Below are positions 16,796-25,507 of a stretch of 64,000 nucleotides of DNA, piece after piece. The notes below the pieces were generated by a model. It was not told the DNA's origin, did not search any database, and was given only the letters and a program-made list of their open reading frames with translations. The stretch is taken from the NCBI RefSeq assembly GCF_009812055.1, contig NZ_WQNH01000001.1, forward strand, positions 248,001-312,000, in the 5' to 3' direction. This DNA is from Chelativorans xinjiangensis (GTDB taxonomy: Bacteria; Pseudomonadota; Alphaproteobacteria; Rhizobiales; Rhizobiaceae). The first letter of the stretch is position 1. Every line of letters begins with the position of its first letter. The translations under genes were made by a program, and so were the position numbers.

Positions 16796-17630
16796 CCCTC
16801 GCGTGATTATCCGCAATGGCCACCGCACCTGGCTCAAGTGGCATCGCGGCCGGCGCCGGGCCGGTGATCCGGTGTTCACCGGCCGCCGTATCCACGAAGG
16901 CATGCGCCTTGGCGCCAGCGTCGAGGTGGACCTGGTGATCCACGCCGACCGCGGCTACGCCGTCCTGCACGATCTGACGCTGGAGCGGGAGACGACCGGA
17001 GCCGGCCGCGTCGTCGATTGCCGCGCCGAAACGCTGCGCGCGCTCAATCTTCGCGGTAACGACGGCCGGCCCATCCCGGACCGCGTGATGTTGCTGGAGG
17101 ATCTGGGCGCCCTGCTCGCCGAAGGCCCCATCCATCCTGATGCGCTGCTTCAGCTCGATTTCAAGGAAGATGCTGCAGCGCTGGACGCCACCGCCATTGC
17201 CGCCTTCAAAGCCAGCGTCAGGCCAGTCGCCCGCCACATGATCCTGTCCTCGGGCGATGCGGACGCCGTCCGGCTGCTGGCCGAGGACGTCGAAGGGCTC
17301 CGTGTTGGCTACGATCCCTGCTATGGCCCAATCTTTGAGCGCCTGGAAGCCTCGCGTGATTTCTCCGCCTTCGCCGCCGAGGCCCTCGCTGCGGCTCCCG
17401 AAGCAGAAATGATCTATCTCGACTACGGCCTGGTGCTGGCGGCCGATCGAGCCGGCTTCGACCTTATCGGCGCCTTCCATAATGGCGGCCGGCGCGTCGA
17501 TGCCTGGACGATTCCCGACGCAAGCCCGGCCAGCCTTGCCGCAGCCGAGCGCCTGCTGGCGCTCAAGGCGGACCAGATCACCACCGACGATCCGGAGGGG
17601 CTCGCGATGGCGCTGGAAGCGTCCTTCTAG
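16788..17630 (+). CDS. Glycerophosphodiester phosphodiesterase family protein
   Basis: A 280-residue TIM-barrel enzyme of the GDPD family. These enzymes split glycerophosphodiesters into glycerol-3-phosphate and an alcohol. Active-site pieces are present: HRG at 19-21, ExD at 46-48 and HD at 61-62, plus LDFKED near 125. The usual PEN(T/S) segment after the first His is replaced by FTGRRIHEGM, so this is a divergent member. There is no signal peptide, so it should act on imported substrate in the cytoplasm. Its start overlaps the ATPase gene. Its TAG stop is the CTAG edge of a dispersed repeat. Confidence 0.88.
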   Translation: MPDPRVIIRNGHRTWLKWHRGRRRAGDPVFTGRRIHEGMRLGASVEVDLVIHADRGYAVLHDLTLERETTGAGRVVDCRAETLRALNLRGNDGRPIPDRVMLLEDLGALLAEGPIHPDALLQLDFKEDAAALDATAIAAFKASVRPVARHMILSSGDADAVRLLAEDVEGLRVGYDPCYGPIFERLEASRDFSAFAAEALAAAPEAEMIYLDYGLVLAADRAGFDLIGAFHNGGRRVDAWTIPDASPASLAAAERLLALKADQITTDDPEGLAMALEASF

Positions 17631-17732
17631 GGCAATTCCAGGAAAAGTGGAGACCGGTTTTCCGTCCGGAATTGCGACAAAACATGGAGTTAGACCAAGC
17701 CATCGATTCCATGAAACGATGAAGTGGTCTAA
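17627..17732. repeat. Dispersed palindromic element (CTAG..AAAAGTGG family), copy 1
   Basis: This 106-bp element starts at CTAGGGCAATTCC. It contains GAATTGC inverted relative to GCAATTCC around an AAAAGTGG core, and a second palindromic part with GGTCTAA and TTAGACC edges. A closely similar inverted copy lies at 58567-58671. It fills the gap between two convergent genes and provides stop codons to both: TAG for the diesterase and TAG (minus strand) for the phosphatase. Confidence 0.85.
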
Positions 17733-18541
17733 CGCGGGTCCTTGCGCGGGGCATCCTTGAGTTTTTCGAGAAGATAGGCGTGACAGGCCGGATTGGCGAC
17801 GATCACTGCGCCGGTCTTTTCATAAAATTCCGGCCCGCGTCCCCACCAGTCGGTGACGATCCCGCCTGCTTCCTGCACCAGAAGGACGCCCACGGCCCAG
17901 TCGAGCAGGCCGGACTCCTCGAAATATCCGCTCAGACGCCCACAGGCCACATGCGCGCAACTGTTGGCGCTCGACCCCACGACCCGCACCGCACCGATGG
18001 GGTTGCGAATTCGGTCGAGCCGTTCATAGGCGCCCGGGTAAAGGGCGAGGTTGCTGGTGGGCAGTCCGGTTCCCACGGCAAAAAAGCGCGGATCCGCCTG
18101 CCGCGATACCGACAAACGCCGCCCGTTGAGATAGGCGCCCTCGCCCCTGATGGCGGTAAACATTTCGTCGGCGACCGGATTGTAGAGCGCGCCGCATACG
18201 GTCTCGCCCCCGCAGCGCAGGGCGATCGAAATGGTGTAATGCATGCCGTTGATGAAATTGGTGGTGCCGTCGATGGGATCGACCAGCCAGCGATAGCGGG
18301 TGTCCGCGCCTTCGATTGCCGCGAATTCCTCGCCGGTGAAGCTCCATTCGGGATATTTGCCGAGCAGCCTTTCGCGGATCAGCGCCTCGGATTCCATATC
18401 CGCTTCAGACAGGAAATCAGCCGGTCCCTTGACCCGGATTTCCAGATCACGAAACCGTCCGAAATACTCAAGCGTCAGCGCTCCCGCCTCGCGGGCTGCG
18501 GAAACCATGTCGGCAAGGACGGCATCGTAGGAAACAGGCAA
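17729..18541 (-). CDS. Inositol monophosphatase family protein
   Basis: A 270-residue Mg-dependent sugar/inositol phosphatase. The metal ligands are conserved: EE at 71-72 (FTGEEF), DPIDGTTNF at 88-96 and the late LLDWAVGVLLVQEAGG motif. The start is TTG at 18541, with GGAGGACTTCC in good position; an ATG eleven codons on is less well placed. It faces the diesterase gene across the repeat, so the two are convergent, yet they could act in sequence on glycerophosphoinositol-like compounds (inference). The last residues and stop come from the repeat edge. Confidence 0.9.
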   Translation of the reverse strand: MPVSYDAVLADMVSAAREAGALTLEYFGRFRDLEIRVKGPADFLSEADMESEALIRERLLGKYPEWSFTGEEFAAIEGADTRYRWLVDPIDGTTNFINGMHYTISIALRCGGETVCGALYNPVADEMFTAIRGEGAYLNGRRLSVSRQADPRFFAVGTGLPTSNLALYPGAYERLDRIRNPIGAVRVVGSSANSCAHVACGRLSGYFEESGLLDWAVGVLLVQEAGGIVTDWWGRGPEFYEKTGAVIVANPACHAYLLEKLKDAPRKDPR

Positions 18542-18619
18542 GGAAGTCCTCCACTCATCTCAAGAGGACAGACCATGTCGCCCCTTTATGTCACGTGCGC
18601 GACATGTCCGTGCCGGCAG

Positions 18620-19849
18620 TCACCGCGACCTCGTCCGCGCCGCCGGCCTGATGTTCGGAAGCAGAACGGTCAGAAGCCCGAGCAGCGGCAGGAACGAGCA
18701 GAGCCAATACACGTAACCGATACCCTTCGCGTCGGCCACCACGCCCAGCAGCGCCGCCGCGACGCCGGCAACGCCGAAAGCGAAACCGAAGAAGATACCG
18801 GCCACCATCCCAACGCGTCCGGGAACGAGCTCCTGCGCCATCACGACGATGGCGGGGAAGGCCGAGGCGAGCACCAAGCCGATAATGGCGGAGAGCACGA
18901 TGGTCCATTCGAGGTTGGCATAGGGCAGCGCGAGGGTGAACGGCACCACCCCCAGAATAGAGACCCAGATCACCACCTTGGCGCCGAGACGGTCACCGAC
19001 CGGCCCGCCGAGGATCGTTCCGGCCGCGGCCGCCCCGAGAAAGACGAAGAGGAGCACCTGCGAGGTCTGTACCGATACGGCGAACTTGTCGATGACATAG
19101 AACGTGTAGAAGCTCGAGAAGCTGGCGACATAGATATTCTTCGAGAAGGTGAGGATCGTCAGCACGACAAGGGCGATCACGATCTTTCGCCGCGGAACGG
19201 CTACTGTCGGGATAGCTTTGGGCCGCCGTACCGCGGCGGCCTGATAGCGGGCGTACCAGTTGCCGACCTGCCAGAGGATCATCATCCCGACGAGCGCGGC
19301 GGCGGAGAACCAGGCAACACTGGCCTGGCCTCGCGGCACGACGATGAAGGCGGCGAGCAGCGGCCCGACCGCGGAACCGAAATTGCCGCCGACCTGGAAC
19401 AGGGACTGCGCGAGCCCGTAACGCCCGCCGGAGGCAAGCCGCGCCACGCGCGAGGATTCGGGATGGAAAACCGCCGAGCCAAGTCCGATCAGCGCAGCCC
19501 CGAGGACGAGGAGGGCATACTGGCCGGCGAAAGCGAGGAACATCAGTCCCACGAAGGTCGCGCCCATGCCGACGGGCAACGAATAGGGCAGCGGGCGCTT
19601 GTCGGCGAAAAGCCCGATCATCGGCTGCAGCAGCGATGCCGTTCCCTGGAACGTCATCGTCAGCAGCCCGATCTGCCAGAAGTCGAGCCCGTAGTCCTGC
19701 TTCAGCATCGGATAGATCGCCGCGAGCAGCGACTGCATCACATCGTTGATGAGATGACAGACGCTGACGGCAGCGATCACAACGAAGGCTGTGGTCTCGG
19801 CGGAGCTTCTGGCGGTGACTGCGGACGTGTCGCTCAAGATCGGTTCCAT
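18620..19849 (-). CDS. MFS transporter, fosmidomycin-resistance-like
   Basis: About 409 residues with 12 predicted membrane helices. Family features are VCHLINDVMQSLLAAIYPML in helix 1 and the GLGSAVFHPESSRVA segment in helix 4, typical of the Fsr/fosmidomycin-resistance branch of the major facilitator family. It is probably an exporter of small hydrophilic toxic compounds. The start at 19849 is the best fit to homologue length; an ATG at 19870 is possible. The open frame continues far upstream only as antisense to the AraC gene. It is divergent from that AraC regulator, 84 bp apart. Confidence 0.88.
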   Translation of the reverse strand: MEPILSDTSAVTARSSAETTAFVVIAAVSVCHLINDVMQSLLAAIYPMLKQDYGLDFWQIGLLTMTFQGTASLLQPMIGLFADKRPLPYSLPVGMGATFVGLMFLAFAGQYALLVLGAALIGLGSAVFHPESSRVARLASGGRYGLAQSLFQVGGNFGSAVGPLLAAFIVVPRGQASVAWFSAAALVGMMILWQVGNWYARYQAAAVRRPKAIPTVAVPRRKIVIALVVLTILTFSKNIYVASFSSFYTFYVIDKFAVSVQTSQVLLFVFLGAAAAGTILGGPVGDRLGAKVVIWVSILGVVPFTLALPYANLEWTIVLSAIIGLVLASAFPAIVVMAQELVPGRVGMVAGIFFGFAFGVAGVAAALLGVVADAKGIGYVYWLCSFLPLLGLLTVLLPNIRPAARTRSR

Positions 19850-19933
19850 GACGTTGCGGTGGTTCCTCATAGGCCGATTGCTTGTGTTCTTCTTTCGTGT
19901 TTTGGTCCAAAAGTTTCGAAAGTGGGCCAAGCA

Positions 19934-20779
19934 ATGGTGGAATTGCGCGCGCATGAGGCGGACGACGGGCCGCTGGCCGGCGCCGACCGGTGGCGGCGTC
20001 AATGGATTGAGGCAGCGGAAGCCAATGTGGTTGCGCTGCCGGCCGACTATCCGGATGGGCACCATGTAGAAACGCACCGCCACAACCGATCGCAGCTTCT
20101 CTATGCGCTCTCCGGAGTCGTCATGGTGAGCACCGGCACCGGACGCTGGATGGTGCCGCCGGAACACGCGATCTGGCTGCCGGCCGGCGTCGACCATGCG
20201 GTGGACATGCTGGGCGACGTCCAGATGCGCTCCGTCTACGTGCGGCTGGGCGCGATCGCCGGACTGCCGGAGGACCTGCGCGTATTCTCCATCACCGGTT
20301 TGATGCGGAACCTCATCGTCGAGGCGATGGCGCTGCCGCGCGAGGAACCGCCCGCCGGCCGCGGCACACTTATCCTGGATCTCCTCCTGCACGAGATCCC
20401 GCACCTGCCGGAGCGGCCGCTGGCACTCCCCTTTCCCGCCAACCGACAGCTCGCCCTCCTCTGCCGGCGCTTCCTCGAGGCGCCCTCGCCGCACACCACG
20501 ATCGATGAATGGGCTAAGGCGGCGGGGATGAGCCGCCGCAGCTTCACCCGCACGTTCCATCGTGAAACCGGGCTGAGCCTTTCCATGTGGCGGCAGCAGG
20601 CATGCCTGTTCGCCGCGCTGCCACGCCTTGCCGATGGTGAGCCGGTCACCACCATCGCGCTCGATCTCGGCTATGACAGCGTCGCCGCCTTTATCACCAT
20701 GTTTCGGCGTATGATTGGCGAACCGCCGCGGACTTGGCTCAAACGCGGGCAGCGTAGCACGGCGGCAGTGCCCAGATGA
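19934..20779 (+). CDS. AraC family transcriptional regulator
   Basis: A 281-residue regulator. The N-terminal cupin (HHVETHRHNRSQLLYALSG, about 40-58) is followed by a C-terminal AraC domain with HTHs TIDEWAKAAGMSRRSFTRTF and TIALDLGYDSVAAFITMFRR, ending in GEPPRTW. This is the short AraC type that often controls an adjacent divergent transporter, here the MFS gene. The ribosome site is weak, and the frame stays open for a long way upstream, which is antisense noise. The start at 19934 gives a normal family length. Confidence 0.88.
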   Translation: MVELRAHEADDGPLAGADRWRRQWIEAAEANVVALPADYPDGHHVETHRHNRSQLLYALSGVVMVSTGTGRWMVPPEHAIWLPAGVDHAVDMLGDVQMRSVYVRLGAIAGLPEDLRVFSITGLMRNLIVEAMALPREEPPAGRGTLILDLLLHEIPHLPERPLALPFPANRQLALLCRRFLEAPSPHTTIDEWAKAAGMSRRSFTRTFHRETGLSLSMWRQQACLFAALPRLADGEPVTTIALDLGYDSVAAFITMFRRMIGEPPRTWLKRGQRSTAAVPR

Positions 20780-20824
20780 ATCGCGTAAGCCAGGCGCATA
20801 GCAGCCATGCAGACGCGCCATTGC

Positions 20825-20936
20825 GGCAACGGCACCGCTTCAGTATGGCGTAGCCATCCATCAGGACCCGGTGAAATCCCGGGTGGCTCTTCCGGCCGCC
20901 GATCCGCCGGACTACCGTTTGAACAAAGCCGTTGCC
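20825..20936 (+). ncRNA. Structured leader upstream of SulP gene (candidate cis-regulatory RNA)
   Basis: A 9-bp helix, GGCAACGGC (20825-20833) with GCCGTTGCC (20928-20936), encloses three hairpins. These are ATGGC-GTA-GCCAT (20845-20857), ACCCGG-TGAAATC-CCGGGT (20866-20884) and CCGGC-N9-GCCGG (20892-20910). It ends 55 bp before the SulP start codon. Alphaproteobacterial SulP genes are known to be preceded by the Rfam sul1 RNA motif; whether this is a member needs a covariance search. It does not have the GCAACTGT or AGTCAGG..ACCTGCC boxes of a cobalamin riboswitch. The strand is assigned from the downstream gene. Confidence 0.5.
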
Positions 20937-20991
20937 CTGCGTGGCCCACTCTTCGGTCGCGCACCCTCCAAAGATCGGAACCATCACTGAC

Positions 20992-22476
20992 ATGCCCTTT
21001 CTGTCCGCCTATCGCGCGCAGTGGTTCGGCAATGTGCGCGGAGACCTGCTCTCCGGCCTCGTCGTCGCCCTCGCGCTCATTCCCGAGGCCATCGCCTTTT
21101 CCATTATCGCCGGCGTCGATCCAAAGATTGGCCTTTATGCCTCCTTTTCGATCGCCGTCCTGATTGCCTTCGTTGGCGGGCGGCCCGGCATGATTTCGGC
21201 GGCGACCGCGGCAACCGCCGTGCTGATGGTCACGCTCGTGCGTGATTACGGTCTGGAATATCTTCTCGCCGCGACGGTGCTTGCCGGCCTTCTCCAGATT
21301 GCCGCCGGGCTCTTGAAGCTCGGCTATGTCATGCGCTTCGTCTCGCGCTCGGTGATGACCGGCTTCGTCAATGCCCTGGCGATCCTGATCTTCATGGCGC
21401 AGATCCCGGAACTGACCGGCGTGCCCTGGCTCACCTATGTCATGGTCGCAGCGGGCCTGGCGATCATCTACCTCTTTCCATATCTCACCAAGGCGATCCC
21501 CTCGCCGCTTGTCTGCATCATCGCGCTCACATCCGTCGCCATGATCTTCGGCTTCGACCTGCGTACCGTCGGCGACATGGGCGAGCTGCCGTCGACGCTG
21601 CCGGTCTTCCTGATCCCCGACATTCCGCTCAATCTCGAAACGCTGATGATCATCCTGCCCTATTCGGCGGCGGTCGCGGCTGTCGGGCTTCTGGAATCGC
21701 TGATGACGGCGCAGATCGTCGACGACCTCACCGATACGCCGTCGAACCGCAACCAGGAATGCATCGGCCAGGGTATCGCCAATACGGCCACCGGCTTCAT
21801 AGGCGGCATGGCCGGTTGTGCCATGATCGGCCAGTCGATCATCAACGTGAAATCCGGTGGCCGGGGGCGGCTCTCCGCCTTCGCCGCCGGCGCGTTCCTG
21901 CTGTTCATGGTGGTCGTGCTCGGCGACCTTGTGAGTGCCATTCCCATGGCGGCGCTGGTGTCGATCATGATCATGGTGTCGATCGGCACCTTCTCCTGGT
22001 CGTCGATCAAAAGCCTGCGGACCCACCCGAAATCGTCCTCGATCGTCATGCTGGCGACCGTCGTCTGCGTGGTCTTCACGCACAACCTTGCGATCGGGGT
22101 GGGCGCCGGCGTGCTTCTGTCCGGTCTCTTCTTCGCCTGGAAGATCGCGCAGATCTTCCGCGTCTCCTCCACGCTCCTTGAAGACGGCCGCGAGCGCCGC
22201 TACACCGTCGAGGGCCAGATCTTCTTCGCCTCGGCGGAGGACTTCACCGCTGCCTTCGACTTCAAGGAGGCGCTGGAGAAGGTCACGATCGACGTCAGCC
22301 GCGCGCATATCTGGGATATTTCCAGCGTTGCGGCCCTCGACATGATCGTGCTCAAGTTCCGCCGGGAGGGGGCGGATGTCGAGATCATCGGTCTCAACGA
22401 AGCGAGCGAAACCATCGTCGACCGGCTTGCGATCCATGACAAGCCCGGCGCGATGGAACGCCTGATGGGCCACTAG
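20992..22476 (+). CDS. SulP family anion permease with STAS domain
   Basis: A 494-residue inner-membrane transporter of the SulP/SLC26 family (sulfate, bicarbonate or other anions). The N-terminal membrane domain spans roughly residues 20-400; it begins with DLLSGLVVALALIPEAIAFS, the family's first-helix signature, and repeats the fold. The C-terminal STAS domain follows at about 405-494 (IDVSRAHIWDISSVAALDM). The start ATG at 20992 is preceded by a structured leader. The universal stress protein gene follows 17 bp later in the same direction, so the two are probably co-transcribed. The exact anion is unknown. Confidence 0.93.
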   Translation: MPFLSAYRAQWFGNVRGDLLSGLVVALALIPEAIAFSIIAGVDPKIGLYASFSIAVLIAFVGGRPGMISAATAATAVLMVTLVRDYGLEYLLAATVLAGLLQIAAGLLKLGYVMRFVSRSVMTGFVNALAILIFMAQIPELTGVPWLTYVMVAAGLAIIYLFPYLTKAIPSPLVCIIALTSVAMIFGFDLRTVGDMGELPSTLPVFLIPDIPLNLETLMIILPYSAAVAAVGLLESLMTAQIVDDLTDTPSNRNQECIGQGIANTATGFIGGMAGCAMIGQSIINVKSGGRGRLSAFAAGAFLLFMVVVLGDLVSAIPMAALVSIMIMVSIGTFSWSSIKSLRTHPKSSSIVMLATVVCVVFTHNLAIGVGAGVLLSGLFFAWKIAQIFRVSSTLLEDGRERRYTVEGQIFFASAEDFTAAFDFKEALEKVTIDVSRAHIWDISSVAALDMIVLKFRREGADVEIIGLNEASETIVDRLAIHDKPGAMERLMGH

Positions 22477-22493
22477 GCCAAGGAGGGGAAACC

Positions 22494-23348
22494 ATGACGA
22501 AAATCACAGCCCTTATCGATGGCTCCGTCTATGCATCGAGCGTATGTGACCATGCAGCCTGGATCGCCGGCCGTACCCAAGTCGGGATAGAGCTGCTTCA
22601 CGTGATCGGCCGGCGCGACACCTCCAGCGAACCGGCAAACCTTTCCGGCAACATCGCGCTCGGCGCGCGCTCGGCGCTTCTCGAAGAGTTGAGCGCCCTC
22701 GACGAAGCGCGCGCAAAGCTTGCGCAGAAGCGTGGCCGGGCCATTCTCGAAGATGCGAAGGCGCGTTTGGTCGAGGCCGGTGTCGATGACGTGTCGATGC
22801 TGCTTCGCATCGGCGACGTGGTCGAGACGGCGGCCGAATTCGAGGCGCAGTCGGAGATGCTCGTCATCGGCAAGCGCGGCGAAGCGGCCGACTTCGCCAA
22901 GCTTCATCTCGGCTCCAATCTTGAACGTGTGGTGCGCGCCGCGAAAAAGCAGGTCTTCGTCGCCTCACGGGCCTTCAAACCGATACAGAAGTTGCTGATC
23001 GCTTACGATGGCGGGACGAGCAGCATGATGGCGCTCGACCATGTAGCGCGCAGCCCGCTCTATGCGGGGCTCGACTGCCATCTGGTAACCGTGGGGCCGG
23101 ACACGCCCGAGAACACGAAGAAGCTCGATGACGCCCGGCGCCTTCTCGAAGGCGGCGGCTACGATGTGACGTCCCGGCTTTTGCCGGGTGAGCCTCACAA
23201 GGTCATCAGCGGGATCGTTGAAGAGGAGGGCATCGACTTGCTCATCATGGGCGCTTATGGGCACAACCGCATCCGCAACCTCATCATCGGTTCGACGACG
23301 ACCGAGATGATACGCTCGTGCAAGATACCGGTGGTGCTATACCGGTAG
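22494..23348 (+). CDS. Universal stress protein, two UspA domains
   Basis: A 284-residue tandem Usp protein. The first domain covers about residues 1-150 and the second about 160-284. The second keeps the ATP-binding loop GAYGHNRIRNLIIGSTT, a G-x2-G-x9-G[ST] type motif; the first has the degenerate version GKRGEAADFAKLHLGSN. The start follows AGGAGGGGAAACC. The gene is coupled to SulP. SulP-Usp gene pairs are common, and a role in sensing energy state to modulate the permease is plausible but not shown here. Confidence 0.9.
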   Translation: MTKITALIDGSVYASSVCDHAAWIAGRTQVGIELLHVIGRRDTSSEPANLSGNIALGARSALLEELSALDEARAKLAQKRGRAILEDAKARLVEAGVDDVSMLLRIGDVVETAAEFEAQSEMLVIGKRGEAADFAKLHLGSNLERVVRAAKKQVFVASRAFKPIQKLLIAYDGGTSSMMALDHVARSPLYAGLDCHLVTVGPDTPENTKKLDDARRLLEGGGYDVTSRLLPGEPHKVISGIVEEEGIDLLIMGAYGHNRIRNLIIGSTTTEMIRSCKIPVVLYR

Positions 23349-23400
23349 GACCGAAGTCTGAGATCCTTCAGCGAAGCGCCTTTCCGTATCTCACCAGCCC

Positions 23401-23907
23401 CTATGAAATCGTTGTTCCGCCGACCATCCGGCGCCAGTGATCCCGTAGCGCCTGCATGTCCGGACCGTGATCGAACAGGAGAGCACCCGTTTCGGGCAAC
23501 GGGACCCAAGGTTGCCGGCTCGCGGTGAAGATGTGCCCCGCCGGTTTCAGCCAGGAGGTATCGTCAAGCGTGCCTGGCTTTACCACGACGACGTCGCTGC
23601 CCTGAATTTGGTGCGTCACGCGTCCGCCGCAGGTGGGGCAGAAGACGCGATCCGACATCCTGCCCGAGCCACCCCTGCAGACGTAAGTCTCAAACGGACC
23701 GTGCAGTTCGATGTCCTGCGCGGGAACCATCAGAGACGAGCCGTACGCACTGCCGGACTGTTTCTGACAGTCCGTGCAATGGCAGACGTAGTAAGTGAGG
23801 GGCGCCTCGATAATTCGATAGCGGAGGTTGCCGCACTGGCATCCCCCCTCGATCGGCAGTTCGGGAAGCCTCACTCGCGGGATATCACTTGTCGTCTTTT
23901 TATCCAT
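23401..23907 (-). CDS. GFA (glutathione-dependent formaldehyde-activating) family protein
   Basis: A 168-residue zinc protein of the GFA/CENP-V fold. Zinc-binding cysteines are visible at C23 and C25 (GGCQCG), C42, C44 and C47 (CHCTDC), and C90 and C93 (CPTC). Family members bind glutathione-type adducts, but most have no known reaction, so a formaldehyde role should not be assumed. It follows the ferredoxin-reductase-like gene by 9 bp on the same strand and is probably co-transcribed with it. Confidence 0.88.
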   Translation of the reverse strand: MDKKTTSDIPRVRLPELPIEGGCQCGNLRYRIIEAPLTYYVCHCTDCQKQSGSAYGSSLMVPAQDIELHGPFETYVCRGGSGRMSDRVFCPTCGGRVTHQIQGSDVVVVKPGTLDDTSWLKPAGHIFTASRQPWVPLPETGALLFDHGPDMQALRDHWRRMVGGTTIS

Positions 23908-23916
23908 CCGTTTTGC

Positions 23917-25161
23917 CTATTCTGCGGCCGAACGTTCAATGGAAAGGGCCTTGACCCTTTCCCGCAGATCGAAGGCTTCGTCGGCGATCTCGGCGCGCGT
24001 GATCACCGCGTCCGCCTCCAACAGCTTGCGCGCCATGACATAGGTCGCCGCGTCGTTCAGGCAGTCCACCGCGATCAACCACCCTTGTCTGAAATAGAAG
24101 AACGAGACCGAGCCCTCGCGCTTGCCCGGCCGCGCAAGCACGGCGTCATAGCCCCGGTTGAATCCGGCGATCTGCAGCTTCACATCATACTGATCGGACC
24201 AGAACCAGGGATGCGGCTTGTAGACCGTGGGTATCCCGGCGATGTTGGCGGCGGCAATGGCGGCCTGGTCCTGCGCGTTCTGTACGGATTCGAGGCGGGT
24301 GGGCATCCCCTGGAAAGGCAAGACGGTGCAGTCGCCGGCCGCGAAGATGGCTGGGTCGCTCGTGCGACAATGGTCGTCGACGACGATCCCATCCGTCACA
24401 TCCAGCCCAGCCGCTTGTGCCAACTGCGCGTTCGGGTCGATGCCGATGCCGATAATTGCAAGGTCGAGCGCCAGTTCCCGGCCATCCTTCAGCCGCACCG
24501 CGCCGGCCAGCCCGTCCCTCTCAAGGATGCGTTCGACGTGCACATTCTCGAGAATTTCCACGCCGTGCGCCTTGTGAAGCGCGCGGAAGGCCGCGGCGGT
24601 TTCCTTGCATGCCACCCGCTTCAAGATCCGATCGGCGGCCTCGATCACCGTGACCTCCAACCCCTTCTTGGCTGCTTCCGCGGCCGCCTCCAGACCGATA
24701 TATCCGCCGCCGATCACCACCGCCTTCATGCCGGCCGTCATTTCCGCCATCAGCCATCGGGCGTCCGACAGCGTACGCATGACGCGCACATTGGAAAGGT
24801 CTCCGCCCATTTCAGCCGGCAGACGGCGCGCGCCGGCGCCCGTGGCAAGCAAGAGCGCATCGTAGGCGAGCGTGTCGCCGTCGGCGAGCCGGACCGCTTT
24901 CTTGCGCCGGTCTATCGCGGTCGCAGCAGCGCCGAGGCGCACGCCGATGCGCCGTTCGTCGTACCATTCGCGCGGCCGCAGCCGCAGCCGCTCGATGCTC
25001 ATGGCGCCCGACATGTACTCCTTCGACAAGGGCGGCCGCTGATAGGGAAGCTCGTCTTCCTCGGAGACGATGACGATCTCCATCCCCGCCGCGTATTGGC
25101 GCAGCGCGCTGGCCGCGGCGATTGCCGCGTGGCTTCCTCCGATGATGACGGTTCTTGCCAT
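23917..25161 (-). CDS. FAD-dependent oxidoreductase, ferredoxin/rubredoxin reductase-like
   Basis: A 414-residue flavoprotein of the Rieske-oxygenase reductase type. The N-terminal FAD site is TVIIGGSHAAIAAASALR (residues 4-21). The NAD(P) site is VVIGGGYIGLEAAAEAAKKG. The second FAD signature is PAIFAAGDC, and the C-terminal reductase_C region contains WFWSDQYDVKLQIAG. Such enzymes pass electrons from NAD(P)H to a ferredoxin. A Rieske-type ferredoxin is encoded at 27678-28133 on the other strand, a possible partner. The start MARTVIIGG is typical of the family; upstream in-frame ATGs lack ribosome sites. Confidence 0.9.
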   Translation of the reverse strand: MARTVIIGGSHAAIAAASALRQYAAGMEIVIVSEEDELPYQRPPLSKEYMSGAMSIERLRLRPREWYDERRIGVRLGAAATAIDRRKKAVRLADGDTLAYDALLLATGAGARRLPAEMGGDLSNVRVMRTLSDARWLMAEMTAGMKAVVIGGGYIGLEAAAEAAKKGLEVTVIEAADRILKRVACKETAAAFRALHKAHGVEILENVHVERILERDGLAGAVRLKDGRELALDLAIIGIGIDPNAQLAQAAGLDVTDGIVVDDHCRTSDPAIFAAGDCTVLPFQGMPTRLESVQNAQDQAAIAAANIAGIPTVYKPHPWFWSDQYDVKLQIAGFNRGYDAVLARPGKREGSVSFFYFRQGWLIAVDCLNDAATYVMARKLLEADAVITRAEIADEAFDLRERVKALSIERSAAE

Positions 25162-25507
25162 ATCCGATCCATGTGCCGTTTTTCTCATCGCAATGATCGG
25201 CGGCGGCCCTGCGAACGCCGTGATCGTGAGACTTGGGGTTGCGTTATTGCAGGGTGTCGAGGCCCGCGTGAAGAGTGGATTTCGGCGCGCCTGTTTTTCT
25301 CCAGCGCGAAAACCGGCGGGGTGACGAGGCATGGCCTGAATGACGGCAGCCGGCCGATCCGAATTGCAGTGCGGCCAACAGCACGCCGATGAACCCGTGC
25401 GCGGGAGCGCTCGTTTCGCGACAGGTGCTTTCGTGAATTGCTCAGTTCCTCAGGGCAGAGGCTGGAAATATGATCCGCGTTCGAGACGAATGCCGGGAGG
25501 AAGCGAC
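25162..25507. promoter_or_regulatory. Divergent intergenic region, flavoprotein / amidohydrolase
   Basis: This is 346 bp without a supported gene, between divergent genes. It should hold both promoters. I see short imperfect inverted repeats but no clear promoter hexamers or operator. The GTG start of the downstream gene is fixed by GGGAGGAAGCGAC at its end. Confidence 0.3.

Noticed and set aside
17780-19933. Long upstream extension of the AraC gene frame (999 codons in total)
   Set aside because: It is antisense to the phosphatase and MFS genes and low in complexity. Only the part from 19934 resembles an AraC protein.
20825-20936. Cobalamin riboswitch (GGTGAAATCCCGGG resembles part of it)
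   Set aside because: The GCAACTGT core and the AGTCAGG..ACCTGCC box are absent, and the downstream gene is an anion permease.
20671-22473. 600-codon minus-strand frame opposite SulP
   Set aside because: Dominated by Asp, Arg, Gly and His, as expected for the antisense of a membrane protein gene.
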